DNA of 64,000 nt from Jiangella alkaliphila (lineage in GTDB: Bacteria > Actinomycetota > Actinomycetes > Jiangellales > Jiangellaceae). Below are positions 8,744 through 19,814 of the stretch, piece after piece (positions within the stretch are counted from its first letter, which is position 1; every line of letters starts with the position of its first letter). Below the pieces are notes generated by a model that was not told where the DNA came from, ran no database searches, and saw only the letters and a program-made list of their open reading frames with translations. Made by a program: the position numbers and the translations under genes. The stretch is taken from positions 2,391,278 through 2,455,277 of the forward strand of contig NZ_LT629791.1 of NCBI RefSeq assembly GCF_900105925.1, in the 5' to 3' direction.

Positions 8744-9100
8744 TCAGTCCACGCAGAGACAGAACGGGTGCCCCGCGGGGTCGAGGAACACCCGGAACGA
8801 CGTGCCGGGCTGGTGCTCGTGCTTGGTCGCACCGAGTTCGAGCACCGCCGCCTCGGCGGCGTCCAGGTTGTCGACGTTGACGTCCAGGTGCATCTGCTGC
8901 GGCACGGTCTGAGCCGGCCACTGCGGCGGGGTGTAGTCCTCGACCTGCTGGAAGCAGATGCACTGGCCGTAGTCGGCGCGGATCTCCGCCCAGCCGGGGG
9001 AGGTCTCGATCTTCCAGTCCAGCAGCGTGCCGTAGAAGGTGGCGAGGACGCTCGCGTCGGGACAGTCGATCACGAGGCTCGGGAAGCGTGCGATAGCCAT
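8744..9100 (-). CDS. VOC-superfamily glyoxalase-like protein
   Basis: This 118-residue single-domain protein has the beta-alpha-beta-beta-beta fold of the vicinal oxygen chelate superfamily. FPSLVIDCPDASVLATFYGTLLDW opens the first module, and MHLDVNVDNLDAAEAAVLELGA and DPAGHPFCL the second, matching the glyoxalase-like (PF18029 type) group common in actinomycetes. Metal-binding residues are incomplete compared with true glyoxalase I, so the substrate is unknown. ATG 9100 is chosen; an ATG three codons upstream (9109) is possible and neither has a clear ribosome binding site. Confidence 0.8.
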   Translation of the reverse strand: MAIARFPSLVIDCPDASVLATFYGTLLDWKIETSPGWAEIRADYGQCICFQQVEDYTPPQWPAQTVPQQMHLDVNVDNLDAAEAAVLELGATKHEHQPGTSFRVFLDPAGHPFCLCVD

Positions 9101-9166
9101 GCGTCGCACTGTAGGCCGGGTTCCGGACGATCCGCGTCCGGAACCCGGGCCTCAGAGGGGGCGACG

Positions 9167-9772
9167 TCACGCAGGGGCGCCGAGCGGCGGGTGCTCGAGC
9201 ACGGTGGGCTTGTACTCGACCAGCTGGATGCGGCCGTCGAAGGTGCGGTGCTCGATCATCTCGAGGGCGACGTCCGGATAGCCGTCATAGATGCGTTCTG
9301 CGCCCGTGGCCCCGGTGATCACCGGGAACATCCCGACCCGGAAGCGGTCGACGAGTCCGGCGCGTAGCAGGGACCGGCACAGGCTGAGGCTGCCGATCGT
9401 GCTGAGGAGCCCCGAGCCACTCGACTTCATGGCGCGGACCGCCTCGACGGCGTCGCCGCGGACCAGCGTGGAGTTGGCCCAGGTCATGGGCTCCTCGAGT
9501 GAGGAGGAGAACACCACCTTGGACGCCTGGGTGAGCTCGTCGACGGACGCCTCTTCCTCGGGCCTGAACTCGTCCTGGCCACTCGGGACGTCGCCGGCGG
9601 CGAAGCCCGACATCAGGCGGTAGGTGTTCGCGCCCATCAGGTAGGTGACCTCGGGCTGCTCACCGAGCCATGCGAGGTATTCCGGGCCCTCGAGGCCCCA
9701 GAACCCGGGCCATCCCTCGCCTGATGCGTAGCCGTCGAGGGAGGTGATGAAGTCGACGAGAAGCTCCGACAT
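9167..9772 (-). CDS. Dihydrofolate reductase / RibD C-terminal family protein
   Basis: This 201-residue protein of the RibD_C (DHFR-like) superfamily starts with LLVDFITSLDGYASGEGWPGFWG. It contains YLMGANTYRLM (about residues 44-54) and the nucleotide-binding-type LLSTIGSLSLCRSLLRAGLVDRFRVGMFPVITG. Family members are NADPH-dependent reductases of mostly unknown substrate, distinct from essential FolA. AGGAAAGGAA precedes the ATG. The next gene on the same strand begins 1.9 kb upstream, so it is probably expressed alone. Confidence 0.85.
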   Translation of the reverse strand: MSELLVDFITSLDGYASGEGWPGFWGLEGPEYLAWLGEQPEVTYLMGANTYRLMSGFAAGDVPSGQDEFRPEEEASVDELTQASKVVFSSSLEEPMTWANSTLVRGDAVEAVRAMKSSGSGLLSTIGSLSLCRSLLRAGLVDRFRVGMFPVITGATGAERIYDGYPDVALEMIEHRTFDGRIQLVEYKPTVLEHPPLGAPA

Positions 9773-9869
9773 GGCGGTTCCTTTCCTCGGGTGTCACGAG
9801 CTTTGACCGGCCGGGAACCACGATGTCACCGGCGGCGCTGTGAGGGAACGAGGAAACGTCCCGCGCGAC

Positions 9870-13284
<3,415 letters not shown>

Positions 13285-13293
13285 GAGCGGGCC

Positions 13294-13905
13294 GTGCCCA
13301 CGTCGCGCCGTTCGCCCAGCGCCCGCCCCGCGGCGGGCGCAGGCACGGCGCGACGTCCCAGCGCGGGCCGCGCCGGCCGTCCGTCGGCCCGCGCGCCCAA
13401 GGGCGGCACCGCCGCGGCACGGCCCCGCACCGGGGCCGACGCCGGCGACGGGCCGCCTCCTCCGCCACCACCGCGGCGGCCGCAGCCGAAGGGCGGCCGC
13501 CCTTCGGTCACCGGCCGGGCCGCGGTGCTCGCGCTGGTGCTGGCGGTGCTGCTGGTGTCGTACGCCTACCCGCTGCGGACCTGGTTCGACCAGCACCGCG
13601 AACGGGTCGAGCTGCAGCGCGAGCAGGACGAGCTGACGGCGTCGGTCGACGACCTCGAGCAGGAGCTGCGGCTGTGGGAGGACCCCGCTTACGTGGCCGC
13701 CCAGGCGCGCGAGCGGCTCGGCTTCGTGCTGCCGGGCGAGCAGAGCTACATCGTGCTGCCCGACCCGGACGCGCCGGACGACACCGCCGCCGAGGCCGGC
13801 GGGCTGCCGCCGTCCGGTCAGGGCACCTGGTACGAGCGGCTCTGGGCGTCGGTGACGTTCGCCGACAGCCCGCCGCCCGATCCCGAGGCACCCGTCGACG
13901 AATGA
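13294..13905 (+). CDS. ftsB: FtsB/DivIC-family septum formation initiator
   Basis: This is a 203-residue bitopic division protein. A long basic, Pro/Ala-rich cytosolic tail (1-70) precedes one membrane helix (about 74-92). A coiled coil (EQDELTASVDDLEQELRLWEDPAYVAAQARERLGFVLPGE) marks the DivIC/FtsB domain, which bridges FtsL and FtsQ at the divisome. The start is GTG, 9 bases after the eno stop. Its stop overlaps the DUF501 start (ATGA). The extended disordered N-terminus is common in actinobacterial homologues. The symbol is assigned by family and position. Confidence 0.9.
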   Translation: MPTSRRSPSARPAAGAGTARRPSAGRAGRPSARAPKGGTAAARPRTGADAGDGPPPPPPPRRPQPKGGRPSVTGRAAVLALVLAVLLVSYAYPLRTWFDQHRERVELQREQDELTASVDDLEQELRLWEDPAYVAAQARERLGFVLPGEQSYIVLPDPDAPDDTAAEAGGLPPSGQGTWYERLWASVTFADSPPPDPEAPVDE

Positions 13906-14405
13906 CCGCCGCCCCGCCCACCCCCGCCGACCTCGACACCGTCACCCAGCAGCTCGGCCGCCCGGTCCGGGGCGTCCGCGCCGTTGCCGCACGGTGCGCC
14001 GGCGGGCACCCGTCCGTCGTCGAGACCGAGCCGCGGCTGCCCGACGGCACGCCGTTCCCGACGCTCTACTACCTGACCTGCCCGCGCGCCGTCGCCGCGA
14101 CGTCGACGCTGGAGTCCGTCGGCGTCATGCGCGAGTGGACCGACGAGCTGGCCGGCGACGCCGACCTGGCCGCCGCCTACCGCGCCGCGCACGAGTCGTA
14201 CCTGGCCCGGCGCGAGGCGATCGGCCACGTCGACGAGATCGCCGGCGTCACCGCTGGTGGCATGCCCGACCGCGTCAAGTGCCTGCACGTCCTCGTTGCG
14301 CACAGCCTCGCCGCCGGGCCGGGCGTCAACCCGTTCGGCGACCGCGCCCTGGAGCTGATGGCGCCGACGTGGACCCCGGCGGCCTGCGACTGGAGCCCCG
14401 CGTGA
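13902..14405 (+). CDS. DUF501 family protein
   Basis: This 167-residue conserved protein is almost always found between ftsB and ppx in actinobacteria. Recognisable segments are LGRPVRGVRAVAARC, GTPFPTLYYLTCPRAVAATSTLESVGVMREW and MPDRVKCLHVLVAHSLAAGPGVNPFGDRAL. The last carries conserved Cys and His residues (C and H of KCLHVLVAH) that could bind metal or take part in catalysis. No experimental function is known to me. It overlaps both neighbours by 4 bases, indicating translational coupling. Confidence 0.93.
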   Translation: MTAAPPTPADLDTVTQQLGRPVRGVRAVAARCAGGHPSVVETEPRLPDGTPFPTLYYLTCPRAVAATSTLESVGVMREWTDELAGDADLAAAYRAAHESYLARREAIGHVDEIAGVTAGGMPDRVKCLHVLVAHSLAAGPGVNPFGDRALELMAPTWTPAACDWSPA

Positions 14406-15325
14406 CGCGCGTCGCCGCCATCGACTGCGGCACCAACTCGATCCGCCTGCTCGTCACCGACCTCGACCCGGCGGCGAACCTCCAGCACGACCTCGACCGC
14501 CGGCTGCGCATCGTCCGGCTCGGCAAGGACGTCGACCGCACCGGTGTGCTCGCCCCCGAGGCGCTGGCCCGCACGTTCGAGACGCTGCATGAGTACGCCG
14601 CCGTCATCGCCGAGCTCGGCGCCGACCACGTCCGCATGGTCGCCACCAGCGCCACCCGCGACGCCGCCAACCGCGACGAGTTCGTCGCCGGCGTCGTCGA
14701 TGTCCTCGGGGTCGAGCCGGAGGTCGTGTCGGGCGCGGCCGAGGCCGGACTCTCGTTCGACGGCGCGGTGCGCGGGTTGGCCGGCGACGGCGACGCGCCG
14801 TACCTCGTCGTCGACATCGGCGGCGGCTCGACCGAGCTGGCCCTCGGCGGCGACCACGGCGTCATCGCCGCCCGCAGCGTCGACATCGGCTGCGTCCGGC
14901 TGACCGAACGGCGGTTCCAGGCCGACCCGCCCACGCCCGATCAGGTCGCGTCGGCCCGGGCCGACATCGAGGCCGGGCTGGACGAGGCCGCCGCCGTCGT
15001 GCCAATCAGCGACGCTCGGACGCTGGTCGGGCTCGCCGGCTCGGTGACGACGGTCGCCGCGATCCACCTGGGGCTGGCGGAGTACGACTCCACGGCGATC
15101 CACCACAGCCGCATCCCGGCGGCGCAGGTGCGGGCGATCAGCGACCGGCTGCTGACGCTGACCCACGACGAGCGGCTGGCGATCGGGCCGATGCACCCCG
15201 GCCGGGCCGACGTCATCGCCGCCGGTGCGCTGGTGCTGCGCTGCGTGGTCGACCGCGCCGCCGTCGACCACGTGCTGGTCAGCGAGCACGACATCCTCGA
15301 CGGCATCGCCTGGAGCGTCGTCTGA
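14402..15325 (+). CDS. ppx: Ppx/GppA exopolyphosphatase family protein
   Basis: This 307-residue protein has the ASKHA (actin-like ATPase) fold. VAAIDCGTNSIRLLV is the phosphate-1 loop, MVATSATRDAANRDEF follows, and VVDIGGGSTEL is the phosphate-2 loop. LVGLAGSVTTVAA and the C-terminal VLVSEHDILDG complete the Ppx/GppA pattern. The family hydrolyses polyphosphate or pppGpp; this short actinobacterial type lacks the C-terminal HD-like domain of E. coli Ppx. GTG start overlapping the DUF501 stop. Confidence 0.93.
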   Translation: MTRVAAIDCGTNSIRLLVTDLDPAANLQHDLDRRLRIVRLGKDVDRTGVLAPEALARTFETLHEYAAVIAELGADHVRMVATSATRDAANRDEFVAGVVDVLGVEPEVVSGAAEAGLSFDGAVRGLAGDGDAPYLVVDIGGGSTELALGGDHGVIAARSVDIGCVRLTERRFQADPPTPDQVASARADIEAGLDEAAAVVPISDARTLVGLAGSVTTVAAIHLGLAEYDSTAIHHSRIPAAQVRAISDRLLTLTHDERLAIGPMHPGRADVIAAGALVLRCVVDRAAVDHVLVSEHDILDGIAWSVV

Positions 15326-15339
15326 GGCCGCGGCCTCAG
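15322..15339. terminator. Bidirectional terminator-like palindrome containing both convergent stop codons
   Basis: An 18-bp perfect palindrome, CTGAGGCCG followed by CGGCCTCAG, contains the TGA of ppx (15323-15325) and the TGA of the opposing SRPBCC gene (15336-15338). It can fold into a G/C-rich hairpin in RNA from either strand. The position between convergent genes fits a shared transcription end. Confidence 0.55.
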
Positions 15340-15770
15340 GACAGCGCGGCGATCGCTTCTTCCCAGCTCCGCAGGTAGCCGGCGAACCCGGCGGCGAACC
15401 GGTCCAGCTCCGCCGCGGCGGCGTCGGTGAGCGCCGTCATCGCGTACGTGACGGTGACGTCGCTGCCGCCGCCGTCGCCCGGCCGCAGCGCCACGTGCAC
15501 CGTCCCGGCCCGCTCGCCCGGCGTCACGCGGGCGTAGGAGACGCTCCGGCCGGGGTCGCGGTGCAGCACGACCCAGATCGTGGGTGCGCCGTGCGCGTCG
15601 GTCTCGAACACCGTGCCGGGCGCGGCGTCGTCGTCCGTGGGCCCGGCGAACCGCGGCTCCCAGCCGGGCGCCCAGGCGATCTCGCCGCGCGGTGTGAACA
15701 GCACGAACGCCTCGGCCGGCGGCAGGGCGACGTGCAAGGTGCCGGTCAGATCGTGCTGCGCCCCGGTCAT
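15336..15770 (-). CDS. SRPBCC-domain (START-like) protein
   Basis: This 144-residue protein starts LTGTLHVALPPAEAFVLFTPRGEIAWAPGWEPRF and ends with an amphipathic helix (ELDRFAAGFAGYLRSWEEAIAAL). That is the pattern of the helix-grip SRPBCC/polyketide cyclase-like superfamily, which binds hydrophobic ligands. ATG 15770 is preferred to a TTG ten codons upstream. It is a single gene, convergent with ppx; ligand and role are unknown. Confidence 0.8.
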   Translation of the reverse strand: MTGAQHDLTGTLHVALPPAEAFVLFTPRGEIAWAPGWEPRFAGPTDDDAAPGTVFETDAHGAPTIWVVLHRDPGRSVSYARVTPGERAGTVHVALRPGDGGGSDVTVTYAMTALTDAAAAELDRFAAGFAGYLRSWEEAIAALS

Positions 15771-15894
15771 GCCGCGAACGGTAGCAGCGACGGTCTTCAA
15801 CTGCCGTTCAGCTCCCGGCCGTGTGTCGGTTCAGGCATACCGCGACGATTCGGACTGGACCGATTCGCCGACTCGACGAGAGAAGGGCCTTCAC

Positions 15895-17028
15895 ATGTCC
15901 GGAGCACTGACCCGGCGCACGCTCATCGCGGGTGCCTCCGCAGCGGGTCTCGCCCTGACTGTCCCGCGCGCCGCCAGCGGCGCCGAACCCACCGCGTACG
16001 CCGCCTTCCGCGTCGTCCGTACCCGGCCCGACACCCCCAGCGTCCCGGAGATCACGCTGCCGGCCGGCTACAGCATCCTGGCCGGGACCCGCTACTCCGT
16101 CGCCAGCCGAGCGGAGTACTACACGTTCGTGGTCGGCCCGCGCTCCACCGGCATCGAGATCGCCGTGCGCTGGCCGGACGTCGCGGTCGAGACGGTCGTC
16201 CACCAGGACACCCGACTGGCGCTGCGCCCCGACCCCGCCGACGGCGACCGGTTCACGTTCACGCTCCCCGTCACCCAGACGTCGGCCGACGCGAACCAGC
16301 CGACGCTGCAGGTGTGGAGCTTCCCCGAGAACGTGTCGGGGATGAACTGGCGCATCGAGCACAACGACGCCGACCGCGTCGCCGGCCCGTGGACGACGGT
16401 GCCGTGGCCGGCCGGCGAGGTGAAGTCGGTCGTGCACCAGCTGGTCGCCGCGAACTACATCTGCCACGCGTCGGGCCTGGTCGCGACGGCGGCCGCGAAG
16501 GGTCACCGGTGGGTGCTGATGGGCTTCGAGACCAACAACACGCTGCACGCCGACAACCCGCCGCACTGGCACATCTCCTACAACTCCGGCCGTGACTTCA
16601 ACGCCAAGACGCACAACCCGCATCTCTGGCTCGACCGCGAGGGCAAGAATTTCTACAACGGCATGGACGTCACCGGCCTCGGCCGGCTGCGCTACTACGT
16701 CGGCGACCCCGCGCCGCTGTACGACTTCATCGGGACGGACAACGGCGGGCGCGGCAACCTCACCTGCACGATGACGCTGCGCGAGGACGGCGGCATCGAC
16801 CTCGCCGCGCCGACCGGCCCGACGTACGCGATCGCCGCCGGCCGCGACGGCACGCTGCTCGAGGAGGTCACGGTGCTGCGCGACAATGCGCCGTGGCTGC
16901 GTATCGCCACCGTCGACCGGGTGAAGTTCGGCGTCACCGCGTTCGAGGTGACCGGCCTGGCCGACCCGAGCGAGAGCGTGTCGCGGGTGCTCCGCTACGA
17001 CCGCCTCACCGGCGTCATCACTCGATAG
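15895..17028 (+). CDS. Tat-exported protein of unknown function
   Basis: This 377-residue protein has a twin-arginine type signal ([17 protein letters not shown], about residues 5-21, cleavage near ASG-AEP) and AGAAGGG before the ATG. The mature part is rich in beta-type sequence. Its most distinctive region is a His-rich stretch ([22 protein letters not shown], then [24 protein letters not shown], about residues 205-262) that could form a metal site. I do not recognise the family. It stands alone between an SRPBCC gene and the uracil-DNA glycosylase gene. Confidence 0.75.
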   Translation: MSGALTRRTLIAGASAAGLALTVPRAASGAEPTAYAAFRVVRTRPDTPSVPEITLPAGYSILAGTRYSVASRAEYYTFVVGPRSTGIEIAVRWPDVAVETVVHQDTRLALRPDPADGDRFTFTLPVTQTSADANQPTLQVWSFPENVSGMNWRIEHNDADRVAGPWTTVPWPAGEVKSVVHQLVAANYICHASGLVATAAAKGHRWVLMGFETNNTLHADNPPHWHISYNSGRDFNAKTHNPHLWLDREGKNFYNGMDVTGLGRLRYYVGDPAPLYDFIGTDNGGRGNLTCTMTLREDGGIDLAAPTGPTYAIAAGRDGTLLEEVTVLRDNAPWLRIATVDRVKFGVTAFEVTGLADPSESVSRVLRYDRLTGVITR

Positions 17029-17042
17029 GCACAATATGGGGC

Positions 17043-17879
17043 GTGCTGCTGCCCCATCCGCTCACCGGCCAGCCGTTCCCCAGCCCCGTTCCGCCGGGGA
17101 CCGGCTGGCCCGGCGACCCGGCCGGGCCGGACACCCCGGTGGCGAGGTCGGCCGCCGACGTCGCGCGGCTGGCGGCTGGCGCGTCGCTGGCCGAGGTGGT
17201 CGCGCGCTCCTCGGTGTGCCGGGCCTGCCCGCGGCTGGTGACCTGGCGCGAGGACGTCGCCCGGGAGAAGCGCAAGTCGTTCGCGGACCAGCCGTACTGG
17301 GGCCGGCCGACGCCGGGCTGGGGCGACCCGCGGCCGCGGGTGCTGGTCTTCGGGCTGGCGCCCGCGGCCAACGGCGGCAACCGCACCGGCCGCGTCTTCA
17401 CCGGCGATCGCAGCGGCGACTGGCTCTACGCCGCGCTGTACCGCGCCGGCCTGGCCAGCCAGCCGACCGCGACGCACGCCGGTGACGGCCTGGAGCTGAT
17501 CGGCGCCCGCATCGCCGCCGCCGTCCGCTGTGCACCCCCTGACAACAAGCCGACGCCGGGGGAGCGCGACGCCTGCGTGCCGTGGCTGGACCGCGAGGTC
17601 GAGCTGGTGCTGCCGACGGTGCGCGCCGCGGTCGCGCTCGGGTCGTTCGCGTGGGCCGCCGCGCTGCGAACGCTCGGCCGGGCCGGGCTGACCGTGCCCC
17701 GGCCGCGGCCGGTGTTCGGGCACGGCGCCGACGTGACGCTGGACCCGGCGGACGGGTCGCCGGCGACGGCGCCGGTGCGGCTGATCGGCAGCTACCACCC
17801 GAGCCAGCAGAACACCTTCACCGGCAGGCTCACCGAGCCCATGCTCGACGACGTGTTCGGCCGGGCCGCCGCGACCTAA
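17043..17879 (+). CDS. Family-5 uracil-DNA glycosylase (UdgB type)
   Basis: This is a 278-residue base-excision repair enzyme. The Fe-S cluster cysteines appear as CxxC (VCRACPRL, about 60-63) and two later Cys in [22 protein letters not shown]. Motif [26 protein letters not shown] (about 102-127) is the uracil-binding/catalytic loop of family-5 enzymes, and [16 protein letters not shown] (about 247-262) is the DNA-intercalating HPS loop. It removes uracil, and in some homologues hypoxanthine or ethenocytosine, from DNA. GTG start at 17043; no good ribosome binding site is visible, so the start is uncertain by a few codons. Confidence 0.9.
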   Translation: MLLPHPLTGQPFPSPVPPGTGWPGDPAGPDTPVARSAADVARLAAGASLAEVVARSSVCRACPRLVTWREDVAREKRKSFADQPYWGRPTPGWGDPRPRVLVFGLAPAANGGNRTGRVFTGDRSGDWLYAALYRAGLASQPTATHAGDGLELIGARIAAAVRCAPPDNKPTPGERDACVPWLDREVELVLPTVRAAVALGSFAWAAALRTLGRAGLTVPRPRPVFGHGADVTLDPADGSPATAPVRLIGSYHPSQQNTFTGRLTEPMLDDVFGRAAAT

Positions 17880-17881
17880 CG

Positions 17882-18220
17882 TCAGGCCGGGAGGGTGCCG
17901 CTCTCGATCTCGCGCACCTCGACGCCGCCGCCCTGCCGCACGACGGGGTTCTGCCCGGCGATCGCGACGGCGGTCTCGAGGTCGGGCGCCGCGACGACGT
18001 AGATGCCCGCGACGACCTCCTTGGTCTCCAGGAACGGGCCGTCGGTGACGCCGCCGGCCCGCACCGACCGGGCCTGCGCGCCGGGCTGCAGCGCGTACGC
18101 CGCGACCATCGAGCCGGCGCCCGCCAGCTCGTCGGCGTGCCGGTCGTGCACGCCGCGCTCGTCCGCCGCCGCGTCTGCCGGCTCTCCAGGTGCGTAGATC
18201 AGGATCGCGTAGTGCGACAT
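17882..18220 (-). CDS. YCII-related (DGPF) domain protein
   Basis: This is a 112-residue YciI-like protein. HYAILIYAPGEPADAA opens the ferredoxin-like fold, and VTDGPFLETKEVVAGIYVVAAPDLETAVAIAGQNPVV contains the DGPF motif that names the actinobacterial subgroup. The group is often encoded with ECF sigma factors, but none lies next to this copy. Function is unknown; YciI proteins have a putative active-site His/Asp pair. AGAGAGGA precedes the ATG. Confidence 0.88.
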   Translation of the reverse strand: MSHYAILIYAPGEPADAAADERGVHDRHADELAGAGSMVAAYALQPGAQARSVRAGGVTDGPFLETKEVVAGIYVVAAPDLETAVAIAGQNPVVRQGGGVEVREIESGTLPA

Positions 18221-18371
18221 GAGGGTCCTCTCTCTGGTCGGTGCCTTCACCGAGTCCGTCACGCGGCGGCCGGCGGAATCGACAACCGCGACGAGAGAAT
18301 TCTCAGTCGCCGCCCGGTCGGGAGTTGGCCGGTGTGCCAGGTGGTCCCCGCCCGCCGGGGGGCCTCCCACC

Positions 18372-19103
18372 CTACGGGCGGGCGCCGACGTCGGCGGGCA
18401 GCTCCAGTCCCAGGTGGTCGCGCAGCTCCGAACGCCCGGCGTCGGTGATCCGCAATGCACGGGACTGCCTCGACCGCACGACCCAACCCGCCTCGACGGC
18501 GTGGGAGCACAGCGCCGCTCCGGTGGCGCCGCCGAGGTGCGGCCGCCGCTCGGTCCAGTCCAGGCACGAGCGGACCAGCGGCCGCCGCGACGCGGGTGGC
18601 CAGGCGCCGACCAGTGCGGCCAACCAGCGGTCGCCGTCGTCGGTGAGGGTGAGGCCGCGGTCCCAGGAGAGCAGGCCGCGCGCCGTCATCGCGTCGGTCA
18701 CCGCGACGCCGAGGGTGCCGGCCAGGTGGTCGTAGCAGGTCCGGGCGGCGGCCAGCGCCCGCCGGCGGTGTGCCGTCGTCAGCGAACGCACCGGCGCGGC
18801 CGCACCGGGAGGAGCGGCGGCGGCCAGCCGCTCGACCAGCTCGGCGGCGTGGTCGGCCAGCCGCAGACAGCGGTGCCGGCCCTGCCGCACCTCGGTGAGC
18901 AGGCCGCCGGACACCAGCAGGTTCAGGTGCTCGGTGGCCGTCGACCGCGCGACGCCGGCGGTCCGGGCCAGTTCGGCGGCGGTCCAGGCCCGGCCGTCCA
19001 TGAGCGCCAGACATACCGTCGCCCGGGTGCGGTCGGCGAGCAGCCCGGCCAGGCCGGCCAGGGCCGTTCCCGCCAGTGCGGTGTCGGTCATGTCCACCAT
19101 CAT
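18372..19103 (-). CDS. ArsR-type winged-helix transcriptional regulator
   Basis: This 243-residue regulator has an N-terminal winged helix (LADRTRATVCLALMDGRAWTAAELARTAGVARSTATEHLNLLVSGGLLTEVRQGRHRCLRLAD, about residues 20-85) of the ArsR family. The long C-terminal part (RRALAAARTCYDHLAGTLGVAVTDAM...) is typical of larger actinobacterial ArsR-like repressors, with no metal-binding Cys cluster. Starts at 19103, 19100 and 19091 are all possible. It is divergent from a flavin-reductase-like gene across a 36-bp palindrome, its likely operator. Confidence 0.88.
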   Translation of the reverse strand: MMVDMTDTALAGTALAGLAGLLADRTRATVCLALMDGRAWTAAELARTAGVARSTATEHLNLLVSGGLLTEVRQGRHRCLRLADHAAELVERLAAAAPPGAAAPVRSLTTAHRRRALAAARTCYDHLAGTLGVAVTDAMTARGLLSWDRGLTLTDDGDRWLAALVGAWPPASRRPLVRSCLDWTERRPHLGGATGAALCSHAVEAGWVVRSRQSRALRITDAGRSELRDHLGLELPADVGARP

Positions 19104-19106
19104 CGC

Positions 19107-19142
19107 CCCGTGACGGTTCGGCCGGCGCCGAACCGTCACGGG
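19107..19142. promoter_or_regulatory. 36-bp palindromic operator between divergent genes
   Basis: Two perfect 16-bp arms, CCCGTGACGGTTCGGC (19107-19122) and its reverse complement (19127-19142), flank the centre CGGC. It fills the gap between the ArsR-type gene (start 19103, minus) and the flavin-reductase-like gene (start 19159, plus), so one site could control both. A -10-like TAGCGT at 19145-19150 lies 8 bases before the GTG, suggesting a leaderless plus-strand transcript. Confidence 0.7.
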
Positions 19143-19158
19143 CCTAGCGTCGACCGGC

Positions 19159-19773
19159 GTGGACCACGTGACGATCGCCCCCAGCATCCTGTACGTCGGC
19201 ACTCCGGTGGCGCTGCTGGCGTCCGAGAACCCGGACGGCACGGCCAACCTGGCGCCGATGTCGTCGGCCTGGGCACTCGGCCAGGTGATGGTGCTCGGGC
19301 TCGGCACCGAGGGGCAGACCGCGGCCAACCTCGCCGTCCGGCCGGACCTGACGATCAGCTTCCCGGCCCCGGAGCTCTGGCCGGCGGTCGAGCGGCTGGC
19401 CCCGCTCACCGGCCGCGATCCGGTGCCGGCGAGCAAGCCCGGGTTCCGGTACGAACCGGACAAGTTCGCCGCCGCCGGCCTGACGCCCGCGCCGTCCGAG
19501 CTGGTCGGCCCGCCGGGGGTGGCCGAGTGTCCGCTGTGGCTCGAGGCGACGGCCGAGGTTCGCCCGGGCGCCGACAGCACGTTCGTCGTCGTCGAGGCCC
19601 GGGTGCTGCGCGTGCACGCCGACCCGGACATCGTCGTGCCCGGTACGCAGCACGTCGACCCGGCGCGGTGGACCCCGTTGATCTACAACTTCCGGCACTA
19701 CTTCGGGCTCGGCGGCGAGCTGGGGCACAGCTTCCGCTCCGAGACGCCGCGGATGTGGTCGAGCGCACCTTGA
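19159..19773 (+). CDS. Flavin reductase-like (FMN-binding split barrel) protein
   Basis: This 204-residue protein begins with the split-barrel strand pattern PSILYVGTPVALLASENPDGTANLAPMSSAWALGQVMVLGLG, where the TANLAPMSS loop is typical of flavin reductase-like domains. AAGLTPAPSELVGPPGVAECPLWLEATAE follows, as in related oxidoreductases that bind FMN. The reaction is unknown. Together with the divergent ArsR-type gene and shared operator it looks like a self-contained regulated unit, perhaps for a reactive compound (inference). Confidence 0.85.
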   Translation: MDHVTIAPSILYVGTPVALLASENPDGTANLAPMSSAWALGQVMVLGLGTEGQTAANLAVRPDLTISFPAPELWPAVERLAPLTGRDPVPASKPGFRYEPDKFAAAGLTPAPSELVGPPGVAECPLWLEATAEVRPGADSTFVVVEARVLRVHADPDIVVPGTQHVDPARWTPLIYNFRHYFGLGGELGHSFRSETPRMWSSAP

Positions 19774-19779
19774 AATGGC

Positions 19780-19808
19780 TTGTGAACGCATTCACAAGCC
19801 CCTAGGCT
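19780..19808 (+). promoter_or_regulatory. ndh promoter: -35 TTGTGA, 17-bp spacer, -10 TAGGCT
   Basis: TTGTGA (19780-19785) and TAGGCT (19803-19808) are 17 bases apart. The expected start point falls at or next to the A of the ATG at 19815, so the transcript is probably leaderless. The -35 box lies inside the Rex operator, so a bound repressor would block RNA polymerase. Confidence 0.7.
19781..19796. promoter_or_regulatory. Rex operator (ROP site) upstream of ndh
   Basis: TGTGAACGCATTCACA matches the Streptomyces coelicolor Rex consensus TGTGAAC-NNN-TTCACA at every defined position, and the dyad extends to 10-bp arms (19777-19786 and 19791-19800). Rex is released from DNA by NADH. Placed over the -35 box of an NADH dehydrogenase gene, it would switch the gene on when the NADH/NAD+ ratio rises. 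Confidence 0.88.
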
Positions 19809-19814
19809 AGGGGT

